From the NCBI GenBank assembly GCA_937997955.1, contig CALLDR010000144.1:1-9125 (forward strand): a DNA stretch of 9,125 nt, read 5' to 3'. This document shows positions 6,198-9,125 of this stretch, piece after piece. Source of the stretch: an uncultured Emergencia sp. (GTDB taxonomy: Bacteria; Bacillota; Clostridia; Peptostreptococcales; Anaerovoracaceae). How positions within the stretch are numbered: the stretch's first letter is position 1; each line of letters starts with the position of its first letter. The translations under genes and the position numbers were made by a program. Under the pieces are notes generated by a model. That model saw only the letters and a program-made list of their open reading frames with translations. It did not search any database and was not told where the DNA came from.

Positions 6198-7730
6198 ATG
6201 TTTGCGGATATCATCATCAAAAATGGAAAATGTATTACTATGGAGTCAGAGTACCAGGCGCAGTGGATCGCGGTGAAAGACCGATTTATCTTAGATGTAG
6301 GCGAGGGGGAGGCGTATCAGGCTTACGTCTCTCCTGATACGGTATTCATTGACGCCGAAGGATGCAGCGTGCTGCCAGGGTTCATCGACAGTCATTTCCA
6401 TGTGATCCAGACGGCCTTAAACACCGTCAGTCTGAATCTCAGCGATGTGGAGACCTTTTCTCAGATCGACGCCAGAATCCGGGAGGCGGCCCGTCTTCAT
6501 CCAGGCGAGATGATACGGGGCTACGGGCTCACCATGGACAACCTGAAGGAGAAACAGCCATTGACCAGATACGTGCTTGACAAGTGCTGCGACGACGTTC
6601 CGGTCTGGATCAATACGAAGGATTATCAGGTCAGCGTGCTGAATACCTACGCGCTGCTGTACTTTAAAATTCCATTTACCACAGTAGGCATTGAACTGGA
6701 TGAAAAGTCAATGCCCACGGGCGTTTTCAAGAAAAACGCCAACGCCCTGCTGCGTACCAATATATTGGACAGTATTTCTGATTCTTTCCGCTGGGAAACG
6801 GTGAACCGGCTGATGCCGTCTTTGCTGGAAAAAGGAATCACCACGATCAACGCCATGGAAGGCGGGACCTGTTACAGCGACAAAGACGCGGAGTTCATCT
6901 ATCACCACAGCAAGGATTTTCCCATCGACATGGTGCTGTTCTATCAGACCATGAACATTGAAAAGGTCAAATCCATGGGGCTGAACAGGATTGGCGGCAG
7001 CATGTATATCGACGGAACGATCGAAAGCCGGACGGCAGCGATTTCTTTTGAGTACGAGGACTGTCCCGGAACGATGGGGATGCTGTGCATGACCCAGCAG
7101 CAGATCAACGATTTTGTTCTGGCCTGCTACGAGAACGATATACAGCTGTCTCTGTACACCATCGGAGACAGAGCCATCGACGCGGCCCTCAACGCTCACG
7201 AGCAGGCGCTGTATCAGGTGGGCGCGACTGGCCTGCGGCACCGGCTGGAACACGTGGAACTGGCTACCAAAGATCAGATCCGCAGGGCAAAGGAGATGAA
7301 CATCATCTTTTCCATGCAGCCGTCCTATGAGCTTGACTGCGGAGGAAAGGGCGGAAAATATGAAAAGCGGCTGGGCTGGAGGTATCAGCTGACCAATCCG
7401 TATCGTGAGGTCCTGCAAGGAGGCGTCCGGCTCTGCGGCGGCTCTGATAGCGACGTGACAGAAGCTGATCCGCTTCTGGGAATCCACATGGCGGTAAACC
7501 ATCCAGTCGCGGCTCACAGCGTCAGCGTATACGACGCGCTGCGGATGTTCACCATCGAGGGGGCTTACGCGATCTTTGAAGAGGATCGAAAGGGATCACT
7601 GAAAAAGGGAAAACTGGCGGACATCATCGTACTGGACTGCGACGTCTTCTCGGTGGAAAAAGAGCGGATCAAAGACATTGGCGTGACACTGACCATGAAG
7701 TCGGGCGATATCATCTATGAGAGTAAATAG
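6198..7730 (+). CDS. Divergent YtcJ-like amidohydrolase with altered metal site
   Basis: This 510-residue paralogue of the preceding gene has the same fold signals: N-terminal IIIKNGKCITME, GFIDSHFH with H66 and H68, YIDGTIESRTA (270-280), TIGDRAIDAAL (321-331), RLEHVEL with H352, GGSDSDVTEADPLLGI with D417, and C-terminal KLADIIVLD. Aligned with its neighbour by these motifs, the strand-4 lysine is a serine (S268) and the strand-5 histidine is a tyrosine (Y320), so two metal ligands are missing while HxH, H352 and D417 remain. It may bind one metal, use different chemistry, or support the intact paralogue. An ATG at 6192 is only 1 nt from GGGAGG; ATG 6198 has 7-nt spacing and is preferred. 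The sequence is otherwise uninterrupted, so it is not an obvious pseudogene. Confidence 0.87.
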   Translation: MFADIIIKNGKCITMESEYQAQWIAVKDRFILDVGEGEAYQAYVSPDTVFIDAEGCSVLPGFIDSHFHVIQTALNTVSLNLSDVETFSQIDARIREAARLHPGEMIRGYGLTMDNLKEKQPLTRYVLDKCCDDVPVWINTKDYQVSVLNTYALLYFKIPFTTVGIELDEKSMPTGVFKKNANALLRTNILDSISDSFRWETVNRLMPSLLEKGITTINAMEGGTCYSDKDAEFIYHHSKDFPIDMVLFYQTMNIEKVKSMGLNRIGGSMYIDGTIESRTAAISFEYEDCPGTMGMLCMTQQQINDFVLACYENDIQLSLYTIGDRAIDAALNAHEQALYQVGATGLRHRLEHVELATKDQIRRAKEMNIIFSMQPSYELDCGGKGGKYEKRLGWRYQLTNPYREVLQGGVRLCGGSDSDVTEADPLLGIHMAVNHPVAAHSVSVYDALRMFTIEGAYAIFEEDRKGSLKKGKLADIIVLDCDVFSVEKERIKDIGVTLTMKSGDIIYESK

Positions 7731-7756
7731 CGGGGAAGGATTTAAGTGTTGGAGAA

Positions 7757-8968
7757 ATGTTAAAGCTGTTCTTTTTGGGCAACCTGAAAATTATATACAA
7801 CGATGAGAATATTACGGCACAGCTGGGCAGCAAGGCCTGCGCGCTGATCTTTCTCCTTCTTGAGAGTGAGAGCTGGAGACTGCAGCGGGAGAAGATTATC
7901 TCCTATCTGTGGCCGGACAGCAAGGAGGAAGCCGCCCGGTACAATCTGCGCTACAATTTGTGGGAGATCAAAAAAACCATAAAAGAAGACGAGGCTGGAA
8001 ACGCGTTTTTGATATCTGATAACACTTCATGCCGGATTAATGACAAGTATGAATTCATCTGTGATTTTGTAGTGGCTCGGGAGTTTGACAAGAGGAAGCG
8101 GTACGCCATGGGAGAATTGCTGCGCTTCCGTGACTTCTTCTCAGGAGAACTCTACGAGGGTGCCTATTTCAAGGGCTGCGACGATCTGAACAACCTGATC
8201 CTATATCGCAGAATTGAATTTGAAAAGCTGAAGGTGCAGATCATGCAGGCCGCAGCGGAGCTTCTGGAAAGGGAAGAAAACTACGAGGCAGAAATCAGCG
8301 TACTTCGGGAAATCCTCATGATCGAGCCTTACGATGAAGACGTGGCTTATCAGCTGATGGAGGCTTACAGCAAAAGCGGCAAGCGGGCAGAAGCGCTTAA
8401 TTTCTACAAGAATTTCAGCAATACGCTGGCTTTCAGCATCAACATCGCGCCGGGAGAGGCTTTGATAGAAAAGTACCGCCAGATTCAGGAGGGCGCGCAG
8501 TACGATGAGTTTGAAGGGAAGAAAAAACAGGCTTCTGACAAAAGCGCTGGCAGATCGGGAAGGCCCATGCCGCCGGCCGCCGGAGAGAGGGCCGTTGCGC
8601 CTGACAGCATTGTTATTACCTGTATGGAGGGGGTTCCTTATTTCTGGCTGTCCGATCTGGTTAAAGGCTTGAAAACACAGTACGGGGAAATTCTGCGAAG
8701 GACGCTCAGTGAAAGGGAGCTCTTCTGTCTGGGCCTGATTCAAAGCGATCTGTGGCGCGGCGGTTCTCCGGCATCTTCGGACGGCCAGATTTTGTCTGTC
8801 AATATCATGAACGCCTGCGTCAAAGCGGTCAGCTGCGTTGCCTGCGGCCATCTTGTCAGGGTGGTAACGCGGCAGGGTGAATACATGGATCGGGAATCCC
8901 GGGCATTTATCCGGTATATCAAAGCTGTGGCAGAGGAAAGGAAGCTGAAGATTATCTTTGATGATTGA
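7757..8968 (+). CDS. SARP-like transcriptional regulator (winged helix plus BTAD) with atypical C-terminus
   Basis: This 403-residue cytoplasmic DNA-binding protein is the likely regulator of the operon. Residues 1-95 form an OmpR/SARP-type winged helix: LKLFFLGNLKI opening, LGSKACALIFLLL, then REKIISYLWPDS and the LWEIKK helix. Residues about 102-245 match the bacterial transcriptional activator domain with TPR-like helices (SGELYEG, YRRIEFEKL, LREILMIEPYDEDVAYQLMEAY, SGKRAEALNFYKNF). A charged and proline-rich linker (246-282) leads to about 120 residues of unrecognised sequence that could be a shrunken ATPase-like domain without a P-loop. It is the last operon gene, 26 nt after the amidohydrolase. 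Its start is poorly served: GGAG is 2 nt from the ATG and GGGGAAGG about 17 nt away, so expression may be low or coupled. Phased heptamers at 1797-1839 are its likely target. Confidence 0.83.
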   Translation: MLKLFFLGNLKIIYNDENITAQLGSKACALIFLLLESESWRLQREKIISYLWPDSKEEAARYNLRYNLWEIKKTIKEDEAGNAFLISDNTSCRINDKYEFICDFVVAREFDKRKRYAMGELLRFRDFFSGELYEGAYFKGCDDLNNLILYRRIEFEKLKVQIMQAAAELLEREENYEAEISVLREILMIEPYDEDVAYQLMEAYSKSGKRAEALNFYKNFSNTLAFSINIAPGEALIEKYRQIQEGAQYDEFEGKKKQASDKSAGRSGRPMPPAAGERAVAPDSIVITCMEGVPYFWLSDLVKGLKTQYGEILRRTLSERELFCLGLIQSDLWRGGSPASSDGQILSVNIMNACVKAVSCVACGHLVRVVTRQGEYMDRESRAFIRYIKAVAEERKLKIIFDD

Positions 8969-9052
8969 GCCGGGAAGGTGACGGGCTGGCATAAGACTGC
9001 CGCCGGCATGAAACGTTCTTTTGACTTTTTTTAAATCTTTTCAAAAAAGGTG
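8969..9052. other. Operon 3' end without a convincing terminator
   Basis: The best hairpin is GCTGGC (8985-8990) with GCCGGC (9002-9007), including one G-T pair. The following T-run starts about 12 nt later (9019 onward, with seven T at 9026-9032), so it is a weak candidate for termination. No gene is seen. Some read-through into the downstream gene is possible. Confidence 0.35.
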
Positions 9053-9081
9053 TTGACATTCATGTAAAATGTGCGTATAAT
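9053..9081 (+). promoter_or_regulatory. Consensus housekeeping promoter reading rightward out of the window
   Basis: Perfect TTGACA (9053-9058), a 17-bp spacer and perfect TATAAT (9076-9081). Transcription should start near 9088. The controlled gene lies beyond the right edge. A promoter this strong is usually repressed, which fits the operator-like sequences immediately downstream. Confidence 0.85.
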
Positions 9082-9086
9082 ATTCA

Positions 9087-9122
9087 CTGTTGCGATTGAT
9101 AATAATGATTGTTCAGCAACAG
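9087..9122 (+). promoter_or_regulatory. Inverted repeat at the 5' end of the outgoing transcript
   Basis: CTGTTGC (9087-9093) is perfectly complementary to GCAACAG (9116-9122), with 22 nt between. It begins at the predicted transcription start, so it could be a 5' stem-loop in the mRNA or a two-half-site operator. It encloses the Fur-like motif at 9097-9111. The structure may continue past the window edge. Confidence 0.45.
9097..9111. promoter_or_regulatory. Fur-box-like sequence
   Basis: TGATAATAATGATTG fits the 7-1-7 Fur motif TGATAATNATTATCA with a perfect left half and 4 of 7 matches in the right half. It lies 15 bp after the -10 of a perfect promoter, where a metal-responsive repressor would block transcription. 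AT-rich chance similarity cannot be excluded. Confidence 0.35.
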
Positions 9123-9125
9123 GTA

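Noticed and set aside
6708..7517. 269-codon minus-strand frame opposite the second amidohydrolase
   Set aside because: Shadow of a well-supported coding gene; no motifs or family resemblance.
4529..7730. Possibility that the two amidohydrolases are a split single gene or a recent duplication
   Set aside because: Each has complete N- and C-terminal beta-domain segments and a full barrel with its own ribosome binding site, and they are strongly diverged.
1..9125. Search for CRISPR arrays, tRNA/rRNA genes, insertion sequences and att sites
   Set aside because: No regularly spaced long repeats, tRNA-like cloverleaf, transposase gene or terminal inverted repeats were seen; the only phased repeats are the heptamers at 1797-1839.

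Overview
The window reads as part of a low-to-moderate GC Gram-positive anaerobe, most likely a member of the Clostridia (Bacillota). The reasons are strong AGGAG-type ribosome binding sites, consensus TTGACA/TATAAT promoters, very AT-rich intergenic DNA beside GC-richer genes, and protein families (NhaC-type antiporter, YjiH-type membrane protein, M20 hydrolase, YtcJ-like amidohydrolases) common in that group. The genus cannot be named from the sequence alone. All six genes lie on the + strand.

Layout. Positions 1-300 are intergenic: a perfect consensus promoter points left out of the window at 29-57, and a weaker promoter next to a 12-bp palindrome points right to gene 1. Gene 1 (301-1668) encodes a YjiH-family membrane protein and is followed by a strong hairpin terminator (1720-1764). 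The 240-bp gap after it carries three perfect and one degenerate GTAAAAC heptamers at an exact 12-bp period, a TATAAT -10 box without a recognisable -35, and a leader hairpin lying between a good Shine-Dalgarno and the start codon. A tightly packed five-gene operon follows (1909-8968): an NhaC-family Na+/H+ (or Na+/organic acid) antiporter, an M20 metallohydrolase, two tandem YtcJ-like amidohydrolases, and a SARP/BTAD-type transcriptional regulator. The right end (8969-9125) holds a perfect consensus promoter reading out of the window, with a Fur-box-like motif and an inverted repeat just after it.

Working model. The locus looks like a self-regulated catabolic island. YjiH and/or the NhaC antiporter would move an amide-type or N-acylated substrate, or its product, across the membrane. 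Three cytoplasmic hydrolases would cleave it, and the BTAD regulator would switch the operon on through the phased heptamers. The pairing of YjiH with an amidohydrolase recalls the E. coli iadA-yjiG-yjiH neighbourhood. The substrate is not evident from sequence. The most notable points are the fit between the SARP-type regulator and a SARP-like phased-repeat promoter in the same operon, and the loss of two metal ligands in the second amidohydrolase.
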